In this document: in pieces, positions 20,012 to 28,567 of the stretch
Layout: each line of letters starts with the position of its first letter
Position numbering within the stretch: the first letter of the stretch is position 1
Source: Streptomyces xiaopingdaonensis
GTDB taxonomy: Bacteria; Actinomycetota; Actinomycetes; Streptomycetales; Streptomycetaceae
Direction of reading: 5' to 3'
DNA length: 41,472 bases
Assembly: GCF_000262345.1 (NCBI RefSeq)
Contig: NZ_AJTQ01000334.1
Coordinates: 1-41,472, forward strand
The notes under the pieces: model-generated
Told to the model about the DNA's origin: nothing
Database searches by the model: none
What the model saw: only the letters and a program-made list of their open reading frames with translations
Program-made: the position numbers and the translations under genes

Positions 20012-21211
20012 CTACCCCGCTGCGGCGGTGCTGCGGTCCGTCGCCGCGATCGTCGCGGAACCGACGACGCGGGTGCCGTCGTAGAGCACCACGGCCTGCC
20101 CCGGCGCGACGCCGCGCACCGGTTCGGCGAACTCGATCCGCAGCTCGCCCTCGACGACCTCGGCCCGCACCCGCGTCTCGCCGCCGTGCGCCCGGAGTTG
20201 GGCGGTGTAGGTGCCGGGCGCCGCGGGCGGGGCGCCGCACCAGCGGGGGCGGATCGCACGGAGCGCGGTGACGTCGAGCGCCTCGACGGGGCCGACGGTG
20301 ACCGTGTTCTCCACGGGCGAGATGTCGAGGACGTACCGCGGCTTGCCGTCGGGCGCGGGGTGGCCGAGGCGGAGGCCCTTGCGCTGGCCGACGGTGAAGC
20401 CGTACGCGCCCTCGTGGGTGCCGAGTTGCTCGCCCGACTCGTCGAGGATGGCGCCCTCTGCACGGCCGAGGCGGCGCTCCAGGAAGCCGCGGGTGTCGCC
20501 GTCGGCGATGAAGCAGATGTCGTGGCTGTCGGGCTTCTCGGCGACGGCGAGGCCGCGCCGCTCCGCCTCGGCGCGGATCTCCTCCTTGGTGGTGAGGGTG
20601 TCCCCGAGGGGGAACATCGCGTGCGCGAGCTGGCGGTCGTCGAGGACGCCGAGGACGTAGCTCTGGTCCTTCGCCGCGTCGCTCGCGCGGTGGAGCTCGC
20701 GGGTGCCGTCGGGGAGTTCGGTGACGGTGGCGTAGTGGCCCGTGCAGACGGCGTCGAAGCCGAGGGCGAGCGCCTTGTCGAGGAGCGCCGCGAACTTGAT
20801 CTTCTCGTTGCACCGCAGGCACGGGTTGGGGGTACGCCCTGCCTCGTACTCCGCGACGAAGTCCTCCACGACGTCCTCGCGGAAGCGCTCGGCGAGGTCC
20901 CAGACGTAGAAGGGGATGCCGATGACGTCGGCGGCGCGGCGCGCGTCGTGGGAGTCCTCGACGGTGCAGCACCCGCGGGCGCCGGTGCGGAAGGACTTGG
21001 GGTTCTCGGAGAGCGCCAGGTGGACGCCGGTGACGTCGTGCCCCGCCTCGGCGGCGCGGGCTGCGGCGACCGCCGAATCGACGCCGCCCGACATGGCGGC
21101 GAGCACCCGCAGCGTACGCCGGGGGGCGCCCTCCGGTTCGCCGGGGGCGCTGGGAGCGGGGGCGGCCGCTCGGCCTGCTGCCTCGCGCTGGTGGGAGTTC
21201 ACGGCTGTCAT
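20012..21211 (-). CDS. mnmA: tRNA-specific 2-thiouridylase
   Basis: A 399-residue MnmA (TrmU), which puts sulfur at C2 of U34 in tRNAs for Lys, Glu and Gln, using ATP and persulfide sulfur. The PP-loop '[13 protein letters not shown]' is at residues 38-50. The two catalytic cysteines are C131 in '[12 protein letters not shown]' and C233 in 'SHDICFI'. '[10 protein letters not shown]' marks the tRNA-contact region. The first 30 residues are a low-complexity extension seen in actinobacterial homologues. ATG 21211 has GGGGAC upstream, and TAGGCT on the minus strand (21221-21226) may be its -10 box, giving a very short leader. The cysteine desulfurase gene on the same strand upstream is a likely sulfur source. 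Confidence 0.96.
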   Translation of the reverse strand: MTAVNSHQREAAGRAAAPAPSAPGEPEGAPRRTLRVLAAMSGGVDSAVAAARAAEAGHDVTGVHLALSENPKSFRTGARGCCTVEDSHDARRAADVIGIPFYVWDLAERFREDVVEDFVAEYEAGRTPNPCLRCNEKIKFAALLDKALALGFDAVCTGHYATVTELPDGTRELHRASDAAKDQSYVLGVLDDRQLAHAMFPLGDTLTTKEEIRAEAERRGLAVAEKPDSHDICFIADGDTRGFLERRLGRAEGAILDESGEQLGTHEGAYGFTVGQRKGLRLGHPAPDGKPRYVLDISPVENTVTVGPVEALDVTALRAIRPRWCGAPPAAPGTYTAQLRAHGGETRVRAEVVEGELRIEFAEPVRGVAPGQAVVLYDGTRVVGSATIAATDRSTAAAG

Positions 21212-21265
21212 AACGTCCCCAGCCTAATCGGAACCGAGGACGGTCTCGAAGCCGTTGTTCATGCC

Positions 21266-22006
21266 GTGGGCGATCAGCAGCGGCGCGAGGAGCGCGAGGA
21301 GCAGAACCCGTCGGACGGGTCGGACCGGGATACCGGCGACCGCGGCGCGACGGGCGCCGAAGGGCGCGGGCGCAGGGCCGGCAGGCGCGCGGTGCTGCTC
21401 GGGGGCGGCGCCGCCGCTTGCGGCGGACTCGCGTACGTCTCGCGGGACGGCCTCGGCCGCCTGTGGTGGCGGATGCCGTCCAACATCAAGCCGCGCAAGG
21501 AGGGCGAGGTCGACGACGCACGCGCCGACTGGGACGGCGCCTCCCCGAGCAACTGGCGCCAGGCGAGCCGCCCCGACGACTACGAGATCGACCGCATCGT
21601 CGTCCACGTCGTCCAGGGCAGCTACGCCGTCGCCCTCAAGGTCTTCCGCGACCCGGCGCACGGCGCCGCCGCCCACTACGTCGTGCGCAAGGACGGTCAC
21701 CTGGCGCAGGCGGTCCGCGAACTCGACGTCGCCTACCACGCGGGCAACCGCGACTACAACCAGCGCAGCATCGGCATCGAGCACGAGGGCTGGGTCGACC
21801 GCCCCGAGTCCTTCACGGAGTCGATGTACCGCTCCTCCGCCCGCCTCGCGGCCGGCATCTGCCGCCGGTACGGCATACCCGCCGACCGGCAGCACATCGT
21901 CGGCCACATCGAAGTCCCCGGAGCCGACCACACCGACCCGGGCCCGCACTGGGACTGGGACCGGTACCTGCACATGATCGAGCAGGAGCTGCGGCGGGGG
22001 CGGTGA
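21266..22006 (+). CDS. Tat-exported N-acetylmuramoyl-L-alanine amidase (Amidase_2 family)
   Basis: About 246 residues. A basic, disordered N-terminus leads to a twin-arginine type signal ('RRAGRRAVLLGGGAAACGG'); the Cys may be lipidated but the lipobox is weak. The mature part is an Amidase_2 (type 2) domain that cuts the amide between N-acetylmuramic acid and L-alanine in peptidoglycan. Likely zinc ligands are the His in 'DRIVVHVVQGS' and the His and Asp in 'HTDPGPHWDWD'. 'AAHYVVRKDGHL' and 'SIGIEHEG' are the family landmarks. The start is uncertain: GTG 21266 lacks a clear ribosome binding site, and GTG 21392 would remove most of the signal. It sits divergently to mnmA. Cell-wall recycling or remodelling is the expected role. 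Confidence 0.85.
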   Translation: MGDQQRREEREEQNPSDGSDRDTGDRGATGAEGRGRRAGRRAVLLGGGAAACGGLAYVSRDGLGRLWWRMPSNIKPRKEGEVDDARADWDGASPSNWRQASRPDDYEIDRIVVHVVQGSYAVALKVFRDPAHGAAAHYVVRKDGHLAQAVRELDVAYHAGNRDYNQRSIGIEHEGWVDRPESFTESMYRSSARLAAGICRRYGIPADRQHIVGHIEVPGADHTDPGPHWDWDRYLHMIEQELRRGR

Positions 22007-22182
22007 CCGCGGCCAGCGAACTCCGGTTCCACGGAAGGGGCTTCGTCCGCAGCGACGTCGCCGTCGTCCGGCTGCCCGACGGCGCACCCGTCGTCGTGGC
22101 GATCACGTCCGGCGCGACAAGGACACGGAGCCCGACGACCGGCTGATCGCACGCGCGGCCTCCGTCGCCGACGAGCTCGCCT
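22003..22182 (+). pseudogene. C-terminal relic of a class A beta-lactamase, frameshifted
   Basis: The frame opening at GTG 22003 (overlapping the amidase stop as GTGA) reads 'FVRSDVAVVRLPDGAPVVVAITS', which resembles the last strands of class A beta-lactamases ('NDIAVVWPPDRAPLVVAVLS'). From 22113, in another frame, the next part reads 'RDKDTEPDDRLIARAASV'. This fits the normal continuation of those enzymes. So the fragment has suffered a frameshift near 22105-22113, and the whole N-terminal part, including the catalytic SxxK and SDN motifs, is missing. A 47-residue ORF stops at 22146, but it cannot be an active enzyme. Recognition rests on about 50 residues, so moderate certainty. Confidence 0.6.
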
Positions 22183-22200
22183 GGCCGCGGGGTCCTCCTC

Positions 22201-23379
22201 TCAGCTCAGCCCGGCGCTCCTCGCCCGCTCGACGACGGGGCCGATCGCGTCGGCGAGCGCGGCGACGTCCGCCTTGGTCGAGGTGTGGCCGAGCGAGAAC
22301 CGGAGGGTGCCGCGGGCGAGTTCGGGTGTGCTGCCGGCGGCCAGGAGGACGTGGCTCGGCTGCGCGACGCCCGCGGTGCACGCGGAGCCCGTCGAGCATT
22401 CGATGCCGCGGGAGTCGAGGAGGAGGAGCAGCGAGTCGCCCTCGCAGCCGGGGAAGGAGAAGTGCGCGTTGGCGGGGAGGCGTCCTGCCGGGTCCGGGTC
22501 GCCGTTGAGGACCGCGTCGGGGACGGCGCTCCGAACCGCGTCGACGAGCGTGTCCCGCAGCTCCGTCACCTCCCGTGCGTACTCCTCGCGGCGTCCGACG
22601 GCGTGGTGGACGGCCGTGGCGAAGGCGGCGACCGCGGGGGTGTCGAGGGTGCCCGAGCGGACCTGCCGTTCCTGGCCGCCGCCGTGGAGCAGCGGGACGG
22701 GTGCGTACGCGCGCTGGAGGAGCAGCGCGCCGGCGCCGTACGGGCCGCCGACCTTGTGGCCCGTGACCGTCATCGCGGCGAGCCCCGACTCGGCGAAGTC
22801 GACGGGCACCTGCCCGAGCGCCTGCACCGCGTCGGAGTGCATCGGAACACCGAACTCCGCCGCCACGGCGGCGAGTTCGGGGATCGGGTTGACGGTGCCG
22901 ATCTCGTTGTTCGCCCACATCACGCTGACGAGCGCGGCGCTCTCCCCGTGCTCGGTGAGCGCCGCCCTGAGGTCCTCGGCGTGGGTGCGCCCGTACGCGT
23001 CGACCGGGAGCCACACGACGGAGGCGCCCTCGTGCGCCTCCAGCCACTCGACGGAGTCGAGGACGGCGTGGTGCTCGGCCGGGCTCGCGAGGATCGTCGT
23101 ACGGCGCTGCTCGGCGTCCCTGCGGGACCAGTAGAGCCCCTTTATCGCGAGGTTGTCCGCCTCCGTACCTCCGGAGGTGAGCACCACCTCGCTGGGCCGG
23201 GCACCGAGCGCCGAGGCGAGCTGCTCCCGTGCCTCCTCGACGGTGCGGCGGGCTCTGCGCCCCGCACCGTGCAGCGAGGAGGGGTTGCCGACGACCGCGA
23301 GCTGCGCGGTGAACGTCCGCACGGCCTCCGGGTGCATGGGCGTCGTGGCGGCGTGATCGAAGTAGGCAATGTGGGCCAT
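22201..23379 (-). CDS. Cysteine desulfurase (IscS/NifS class)
   Basis: A 392-residue PLP enzyme that removes sulfur from cysteine, forming an enzyme-bound persulfide for iron-sulfur clusters and tRNA thiolation. '[13 protein letters not shown]' opens the fold. The PLP lysine is K209 in '[11 protein letters not shown]', and the persulfide cysteine is C334 in '[10 protein letters not shown]'. Short active-site loop and length mark the class I (IscS/NifS) type rather than SufS. The start ATG 23379 is supported by '[13 protein letters not shown]'. No scaffold or ferredoxin genes adjoin it. The nearest functional partner is mnmA, about 1 kb away on the same strand; the gene may therefore serve tRNA thiolation. 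A G-rich tract lies in its upstream region. Confidence 0.94.
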   Translation of the reverse strand: MAHIAYFDHAATTPMHPEAVRTFTAQLAVVGNPSSLHGAGRRARRTVEEAREQLASALGARPSEVVLTSGGTEADNLAIKGLYWSRRDAEQRRTTILASPAEHHAVLDSVEWLEAHEGASVVWLPVDAYGRTHAEDLRAALTEHGESAALVSVMWANNEIGTVNPIPELAAVAAEFGVPMHSDAVQALGQVPVDFAESGLAAMTVTGHKVGGPYGAGALLLQRAYAPVPLLHGGGQERQVRSGTLDTPAVAAFATAVHHAVGRREEYAREVTELRDTLVDAVRSAVPDAVLNGDPDPAGRLPANAHFSFPGCEGDSLLLLLDSRGIECSTGSACTAGVAQPSHVLLAAGSTPELARGTLRFSLGHTSTKADVAALADAIGPVVERARSAGLS

Positions 23380-23416
23380 GGTTCCGCAATTCTACGGGGC
23401 CGCCGCGGCCGCCGGT

Positions 23417-23451
23417 GGGGCGCGTGGTGGGGCGTGGGGGCGGGGTGGGGG
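23417..23451 (+). other. G-run cluster with quadruplex potential
   Basis: Five runs of four or five G (23417-23420, 23429-23432, 23436-23440, 23442-23445, 23447-23451) have loops of eight, three, one and one bases. Further GGGG and GGGGGG runs follow to 23494. The tract is in the 147-base gap between the serine hydrolase stop and the cysteine desulfurase start. The G-rich strand is the template strand for both flanking genes. Folding is inferred. Confidence 0.5.
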
Positions 23452-23526
23452 TCGTGACGGGGCGCGCTGGGTGGGCGCGGTGTGGTGGGGGGTGTGGTTC
23501 GGGACCCGGCACCCTGCCCGGTCCGG

Positions 23527-24645
23527 TCAGCCGTACATCGCCAAGCGGTACAGGGTCGCGAGCTCGTCGTCGATGGGATGGGGTTGCGGTTTGCCGGCGG
23601 AGTCGAGTGCGTTCCACCTCTGGGTGTTCACCGCGACCGCCATCTGCCGCTTGCCGTCAGCACGGGTCATGGCCAGCGCCCCACCACCCCACACCGTGCC
23701 TCCATGACCCCAGAACGCGCTGTGTCCTGGACCCTCCATCGGGTGCAGGCCGAGGCCGTAGTCGATCGTCCTTCCCTCCTGGGAGACGACCGGGACGGTG
23801 CGTTGCATCTGCGCCAGCGACGACGGGGTGACGATCTGCCCGGCCAGCAGCAACCCGTAGAAGCGGTTGAGGTCCGCGACCGTCGATATCAGCGAGGCCG
23901 ACGGCCCGACCCATGACATGTCGTAGACGCTGTAGTCGCGCGGCGGGTCGACCATGCCGAACCACGCCTCGTAGAGCTGCGAGTGCGGCCCGTCGACGTA
24001 CGGGCCGACGGGGAATTCGGTGTTCTTGAGCTCGGCGCGCTCGATGACGTTCCGCGTGATGTACCGCTCGGCCGGGGCGCCGGTCACCTCTTCCAGGAGT
24101 TGGGCGAGGAGCAGGTAGTTGGTGTTGGAGTAGGCCCCCGGAGTGCCGCCTGGGGCACCGACGGCAGGGGCGGTGACGCCCATCCCGATCAGTTCGACGG
24201 GGTCGAACCGCGTGAACCGATGATCGTCGAGGCTCTGGGGCCGGGTGTCCGCGAGGACGGGGAACGCCTTGAGGGACGGGTAGGCGTGCGGGAGATATTC
24301 GGCGAGGCCGCTGGTGTGGTTGAGCAGCATCCGGACCGTGATCGCGTCACCGCGTTCGCCGGGAACCAGCCTCGGCAGGTACCGGCCGATCGGTGCATCG
24401 AGACCGACCTGACCCTTCTCGGCCTGCTGGAGAACCGCGGCGGCGGTGAAAGTCTTGGTGAGGCTGCCGACGCGGTGCCGCATATCCGCGGTGACAGGGC
24501 GGCCTGTGGCGACATCGGCGACCCCGGCGGCGCCGTGCCACACCTGGTCGCCGTCTCGCACCTCGGCGAACAGGCCCGGCATCCCGGCGCGGTGGACGTT
24601 CTCCATGGCGGCGTTCAGCTCCGCGGAATCCAGTGGGTTCTCCAC
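23527..24645 (-). CDS. Serine hydrolase, beta-lactamase/DD-peptidase fold (class C-like)
   Basis: A 372-residue member of the serine beta-lactamase-like superfamily (penicillin-binding protein/esterase EstB fold). The nucleophile motif SxxK is S61-LT-K64 ('VGSLTKTF'). YxN is Y172-S-N174 ('AYSNTNY'), and the HxG-type third motif is 'GHGGTVWG' at about 313-320. No signal peptide is visible, so it is probably cytoplasmic, which favours an esterase or small-molecule hydrolase over a cell-wall enzyme. GTG 24645 has AGGA eight bases upstream. A divergent TetR gene and a shared operator indicate repression by that regulator and induction by a small ligand, perhaps the substrate. The substrate cannot be read from the sequence. 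Confidence 0.88.
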   Translation of the reverse strand: MENPLDSAELNAAMENVHRAGMPGLFAEVRDGDQVWHGAAGVADVATGRPVTADMRHRVGSLTKTFTAAAVLQQAEKGQVGLDAPIGRYLPRLVPGERGDAITVRMLLNHTSGLAEYLPHAYPSLKAFPVLADTRPQSLDDHRFTRFDPVELIGMGVTAPAVGAPGGTPGAYSNTNYLLLAQLLEEVTGAPAERYITRNVIERAELKNTEFPVGPYVDGPHSQLYEAWFGMVDPPRDYSVYDMSWVGPSASLISTVADLNRFYGLLLAGQIVTPSSLAQMQRTVPVVSQEGRTIDYGLGLHPMEGPGHSAFWGHGGTVWGGGALAMTRADGKRQMAVAVNTQRWNALDSAGKPQPHPIDDELATLYRLAMYG

Positions 24646-24766
24646 GTCGTGCGTCCTCTCGTATGCGCCGGGGCGAGGTTCCGTACAGGTCGTCCGACCC
24701 GGACGACAGGGCCCGAGGGGATGCCGGCCCGCCTGCTGCCGAACCCCTCGGCACGCTCACGCACTC

Positions 24767-24802
24767 ATTATGCACGCAGTGCGTGCAACGCCAAGTGCGT
24801 TG
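24767..24802. promoter_or_regulatory. Divergent operator and promoter between serine hydrolase and TetR genes
   Basis: A perfect repeat TGCACGCA-G-TGCGTGCA (24771-24787) is followed at once by CAACGC/GCGTTG arms (24786-24802). On the minus strand TTGGCG, 16 bases, CATAAT forms a reasonable promoter for the hydrolase, with the first repeat lying in its spacer and -10. A bound TetR protein would block it. This is the classic TetR/target layout. Confidence 0.65.
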
Positions 24803-24832
24803 GATATGCTGGGAGTTGACGAAAGGGGCAAC

Positions 24833-25549
24833 ATGGCAGGCCGAAGGCGCTGGTCGACCGAAGAGATCCTGGATGCGGCGGCGGAGCTGCTGCGCACGGG
24901 CGACGCCGATTCGTTCAGCGTGCGCAAGCTGGCCGCGGCCCTCGGGACCGACTCCTCCAGCCTGTACCGGCACTTCCGCAGCAAAACCGAACTGCTGCGC
25001 GCGGTCGCCGACCGGATTCTTCAGGCCGCCATGGACGGCCACAGCCCCGAGGGCGACTGGAAGCAGCGCATCACTTCCCTGGCCCTGCGCGTGAGAGAAG
25101 CCTTCGGACAACAACCCCAACTCGCCACGGTCTGGGCACGCTACGCGTCGGGCGGCACCGGTTCCCGGCTGGTCATGGAAGAGGTGCTGCAGGCGCTGCG
25201 CACGTCCGGCCTGCCCGACGACGAGGTCCCGGTGCACTACCACCGGATCGCGGTGCTCATCGCCGCGTTGATCGCCTCCGAGGCCGAGGCCGGCGCGGTC
25301 ACCCCCGCCGAGCGCGAACAGGGCATGGAGCATTTCCGGGTCGCGGTGCTCGGCGCCGACCCCGAACTCTTCCCGTCCCTGGCCCACTTCGCCCGTGACA
25401 TCCGCCCTCTCGGGACGGACCGCCGCGCCGCGTTCGAGGACATCCTCGCTGCCCGACTGGCCCACATCGAGGCCGCAATCCGTTCGAGCCGGCCCACCGG
25501 CTCGGGGATGTCGACGAACACGACGACAGGCGCCGCGCCCGCTCGATGA
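24833..25549 (+). CDS. TetR-family transcriptional regulator
   Basis: A 238-residue repressor. The N-terminal helix-turn-helix runs from about residue 5 to 55: 'WSTEEILDAAAELLRTG', then 'FSVRKLAAALGTDSSSLYRHFRSKTELL'. The C-terminal helical domain, which binds ligand and forms the dimer, resembles the tetracycline-repressor C-terminal class. AAGGGG lies upstream of ATG 24833; an ATG at 24806 in frame is less likely. It diverges from the serine hydrolase across a strong double inverted repeat. It also lies only 71 bases ahead of the lectin-repeat gene on the same strand, so it may control both neighbours. The ligand is unknown. Confidence 0.9.
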   Translation: MAGRRRWSTEEILDAAAELLRTGDADSFSVRKLAAALGTDSSSLYRHFRSKTELLRAVADRILQAAMDGHSPEGDWKQRITSLALRVREAFGQQPQLATVWARYASGGTGSRLVMEEVLQALRTSGLPDDEVPVHYHRIAVLIAALIASEAEAGAVTPAEREQGMEHFRVAVLGADPELFPSLAHFARDIRPLGTDRRAAFEDILAARLAHIEAAIRSSRPTGSGMSTNTTTGAAPAR

Positions 25550-25620
25550 GCACGAATACACCGGGACTTCGAGGTGGCCGTCGCTCGCCACGGCCGGCTA
25601 ACCGGGTTGAAAGAGGCTCC

Positions 25621-27633
25621 ATGTCAGTGGTGTCCGAGAGGATCCCGGACACGGACGCCGCGACCGCGGCACTCGATCCGAGGAAGGCCACCATGCACGA
25701 ATTGCTCATGTTCGAGCGCCTGTACACAGATAAGGAACTGCAGTCGCCCTCCGGGCGGTACGTACTGCATCGCGACGCGACGGACACCGCCGTGATCACG
25801 GACACCGAGCGGGACGAGGTGACCTGGCGAGCGGGTGCCGCTGGTCTCCTGCTCCTCGGCCAGGGACACGAGGTGCAGGTCGAGGCAGACGACGGCGCGC
25901 CGGCATGGCGTTCGGGCTTCGCGGCACCCGGGGCCCAGTACTTGATCCTCACGGATGCCGGCGAATTGGAGCTGCTCGACAACGCGCACGTACTCCTCAG
26001 CAACATGCGCACCGGCCCCGTGGAGGCTCGGGCGTTGCAGAATGCCGCACCCGTGGCCGACATCACCGCCAGCAGCTACCTGATAAGCGAGACCGCCAAG
26101 ATGCGGCGGATCGTGGTGCGCGAGCAGGGTGGCAATCTCCGCGTCACCGAGGTGCGGCCGAACGGCAGTGGAGGGAGCCACGACATCGTTGCTCCGGTCG
26201 ATTGGTTGGAGCAGGAGGGCACACTGCTCACCTGGCGCATGCTGCCGGTCGAGGGCAGGAAAACGAAGGCTCGGTTCCTCTGCCTGACAGACGCGGCCGG
26301 AGCTGTCCTGTGGAACGATTTCGCGCCGAACCCGGTCGCGCCGGTGTCCGCAGGAGTGCCCTACGCCTACGGCGGAGCCGAGCTCGGGGTCGGCGGGCGC
26401 TTGCGGCATCAGTCGTTGACCTCCCCCACCGGCTCACACACCCTGATTCACCAGGAGGACGGGGACCTGCTGCTGTACTGCCACGCCGAGCACCGCACCG
26501 TGTGGTCGACCGGCACCGGTTGGACCCACGGCGGGTGGACCGAGGTGACGGCTGACGGCGATCTCGTGGTGCGTAACCCGCACGGCGCGCTGGTATGGAG
26601 CGCGGGAACGTCCGATTCGGGTGCCCGGCGGCTCGTGGTCCAGGACGACGGCCGGGTGGAACTGCTCGACGAGGACGGCACATCCGCGTGGTCGGTGGAC
26701 GCACACGCGCCTTGCGACGCCCCTGCCGTGGACACTCCGCGCGGTGCGGTGCTCCGCCGGGGACAGATCCTCCGCCGGCACTCTCTCACCTCCGCCGACG
26801 GCAGCACGGTGCTCGGGCACCGGGACGAGAGGCGGCTGGTGCTGTTCGGGGCCGACTGGACAGAGCTCTGGTATGAGCACCTGGGGAACGCGGAGCGGCC
26901 GGGACTGCTGCTGGACGAGGACGGCATGTTGCGGATCATTGACGACGAGCGGCCACCGCTGGGCGGTCCGGCCGACGAACTGCGCGTGGAGCCGGGGGAG
27001 GTCCTGCTGTGCCGCGCTGACGGCACGGTCGTCTGGCGCAACGGCGAAGAGGTGGCCGATCCCGGCAGCGTCCCGGCGGATTCGGCCGAGGACTTCGACG
27101 CATGGATGGAGAAGCTGACGGACAACACCGCGTACTGCGCCACCGTCGTGCACGACACCACGCCCGACGAGGTCCTGCTGCGACTCGGTGCCGCCCCGGA
27201 CCGCATCAGGACGGGGACCTGGGACGACCTCTTGACACAGAGCGAGGCCGAGGACGCGGACATCGACGACGCGTGCGTCGCCGCCTTCTCCCTCGGCCCG
27301 CACACGCTGCTCGTCGAGGACAACGGCTGGTTGGCACTCGGTACCCCGGAACTGTCCGAGGGCACCTTCGCCGTCACCTCGTACAAAAGCATCAACGCGG
27401 ACAGTAGTTTCCTGGTGTACCGCGATGGCGAGGTGGTGGCCGACCACTCCGAGGAGGGCAGCGCCGAACCGACCACGTCGGAGGTCCGAGCGGCCATGGC
27501 GGCGATGGACGCCGACGATCCGCAGGATGCCGCGTTCTGGGACGATCTCGAACTCCTGTGCCGCACCGCCGGAGTACGGCCGACGGTGGCGGACGTGACC
27601 GGACCGGCCAAGTGGGCGATCTTCCCTGTGTAG
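25621..27633 (+). CDS. Multidomain protein with bulb-lectin-like repeats and C-terminal DUF6461
   Basis: A 670-residue protein without signal peptide or membrane segment. Repeats similar to bulb-type (GNA, mannose-binding) lectins recur. A first block lies at about residues 38-130 ('LQSPSGRYVLHRD', 'LILTDAGELELLD'). A second lies at about 260-360 ('LTSPTGSHTLIHQEDGDLL', 'LVVRNPHGALVWS', 'LVVQDDGRVELLD'). A third is at about 385-475 ('LLLDEDGMLRIID'). 'QEDGDLLLY' (278-286) is close to the sugar-binding QxDxNxVxY, with Asp for Asn. Residues about 494-670 resemble DUF6461 ('AYCATVVHDTTPDEVLLRLGA', 'HTLLVEDNGWLA'). The combination suggests recognition of a glycan or similar ligand coupled to an unknown effector. 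GAAAGAGG precedes ATG 25621. The TetR gene just upstream may regulate it. Lectin assignment is moderate; function unknown. Confidence 0.7.
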   Translation: MSVVSERIPDTDAATAALDPRKATMHELLMFERLYTDKELQSPSGRYVLHRDATDTAVITDTERDEVTWRAGAAGLLLLGQGHEVQVEADDGAPAWRSGFAAPGAQYLILTDAGELELLDNAHVLLSNMRTGPVEARALQNAAPVADITASSYLISETAKMRRIVVREQGGNLRVTEVRPNGSGGSHDIVAPVDWLEQEGTLLTWRMLPVEGRKTKARFLCLTDAAGAVLWNDFAPNPVAPVSAGVPYAYGGAELGVGGRLRHQSLTSPTGSHTLIHQEDGDLLLYCHAEHRTVWSTGTGWTHGGWTEVTADGDLVVRNPHGALVWSAGTSDSGARRLVVQDDGRVELLDEDGTSAWSVDAHAPCDAPAVDTPRGAVLRRGQILRRHSLTSADGSTVLGHRDERRLVLFGADWTELWYEHLGNAERPGLLLDEDGMLRIIDDERPPLGGPADELRVEPGEVLLCRADGTVVWRNGEEVADPGSVPADSAEDFDAWMEKLTDNTAYCATVVHDTTPDEVLLRLGAAPDRIRTGTWDDLLTQSEAEDADIDDACVAAFSLGPHTLLVEDNGWLALGTPELSEGTFAVTSYKSINADSSFLVYRDGEVVADHSEEGSAEPTTSEVRAAMAAMDADDPQDAAFWDDLELLCRTAGVRPTVADVTGPAKWAIFPV

Positions 27634-28036
27634 GCCCCGCCGTACGGGTTCGGCTGACCGGTACAGGACGGCGCGAAGATGCTGGACGGGCGAGGAGCGG
27701 CGCGCACGTCCGGCTTTGCGCCGCGCGGCCGGGAGCCCGTGGGCTTGGCGCCCCGGTGAGCAGGCGCCCAGCCCCGGAGCCTGATCCGGTCGGCACGCCT
27801 CGGCCCCGGCGTCGTCGACACCGTCGGTGAATCCGGAGCCCGGGTGTGACGTCGGCCTTCGTGACCCGCGATGGTCGTGAGGGCCGGCGCCGGCCGATGC
27901 CGACTGCTTCCCCGACGAGGGCCGGCGACACGATGCGACTGCCCTGCTGGGATCGCTTTCCGTAGGGCAGTGCCGTCAACCGCTCGCCCGGCGGGATCCG
28001 CGCACTCGTCGAGCCAGCCATGGCCGCAGCCGCCGA
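27634..28036. other. Gene-free gap between converging genes
   Basis: 403 bases between the lectin-repeat gene and the minus-strand three-gene set. Open frames on both strands lack ribosome binding sites and recognisable domains. A 14-base palindrome GGCCGGCGCCGGCC (27882-27895) and a hairpin (27939-27970) are the only structures I see. No insertion sequence remnant could be identified. Confidence 0.4.
27939..27970 (-). terminator. Hairpin downstream of the three-gene set, terminator candidate
   Basis: CTGCCCT and AGGGCAG pair over seven bases with an 18-base loop. It lies 66 bases past the last stop of the minus-strand operon. The loop is long, so termination is uncertain. Confidence 0.35.
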
Positions 28037-28567
28037 TCAACTCCCCCGCTGCCCGAACCGGTTCGCCACCTCCAGCCGTCCTCTTCCCCAGCGTCCTCCC
28101 ACGAGCACGCCGGCAGCCGCGAAGCAGACCCGCCCCGCCTCACCCGCCGCCTCGACGTACCGGTCGACCGCGGCTCCGCACGCGTGCGACCCGAGCGGAT
28201 CGAGTCCGACGGCGAGGAGTACCTGACCGAGACCGGCGAGCACGTGCAGGCGCCGGGCCGGCTGGTGGAGGCGGAGGGCGTGCGGGGTGCCGTCGAGGTG
28301 CACGAGCAGGAGGCCGGCGCCGTGGACGGTGAGCCGCGGACCGCTCTCCGGAAGGAGTGGCCCCGGCGGCGAAGCGCCGATGGCTTCGGCGACGCCGCGC
28401 ATCCGCGCCTCGATCGTCGCGGCGTCCTCACCGGTGCGGCGGGCCGGCGGGTGGGTGATCAGCAGCGGCGCGAACTGCCGTCCGTCGGCGGTGTGATCGA
28501 GCCACAGGCGTACGTGCAGCGAGGCGATCAGCCCCGGTGTGGGCACAGGTGGCGCGTGGGCGGTCAC
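28037..28567 (-). CDS. Unknown protein, third gene of an overlapping three-gene operon
   Basis: A 176-residue protein I do not recognise. It starts at GTG 28567 inside the stop of the preceding gene (GTGA), which is why this start is preferred over the longer open frame. 'LHVRLWLDHTADGRQFAPLL' near the start and 'GPRLTVHGAGLLLVHLDGTPH' in the middle look like paired beta strands. A Leu/Ala/Gly-rich stretch follows ('LHVLAGLGQVLLAVGLDPLG') and then a basic tail. No signal peptide or clear membrane helix is present. Coupling to the two upstream genes suggests a shared complex or pathway. It could be a plasmid- or element-derived gene, as similar small genes are common on actinobacterial mobile elements, but no element genes are nearby. 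Confidence 0.65.
   Translation of the reverse strand: MTAHAPPVPTPGLIASLHVRLWLDHTADGRQFAPLLITHPPARRTGEDAATIEARMRGVAEAIGASPPGPLLPESGPRLTVHGAGLLLVHLDGTPHALRLHQPARRLHVLAGLGQVLLAVGLDPLGSHACGAAVDRYVEAAGEAGRVCFAAAGVLVGGRWGRGRLEVANRFGQRGS

Noticed and set aside
27392..28021. 209-codon minus-strand frame across the gap after the lectin-repeat gene
   Set aside because: Overlaps the real gene's end, is Arg/Pro/Ser-rich and has no recognisable domain or ribosome binding site.
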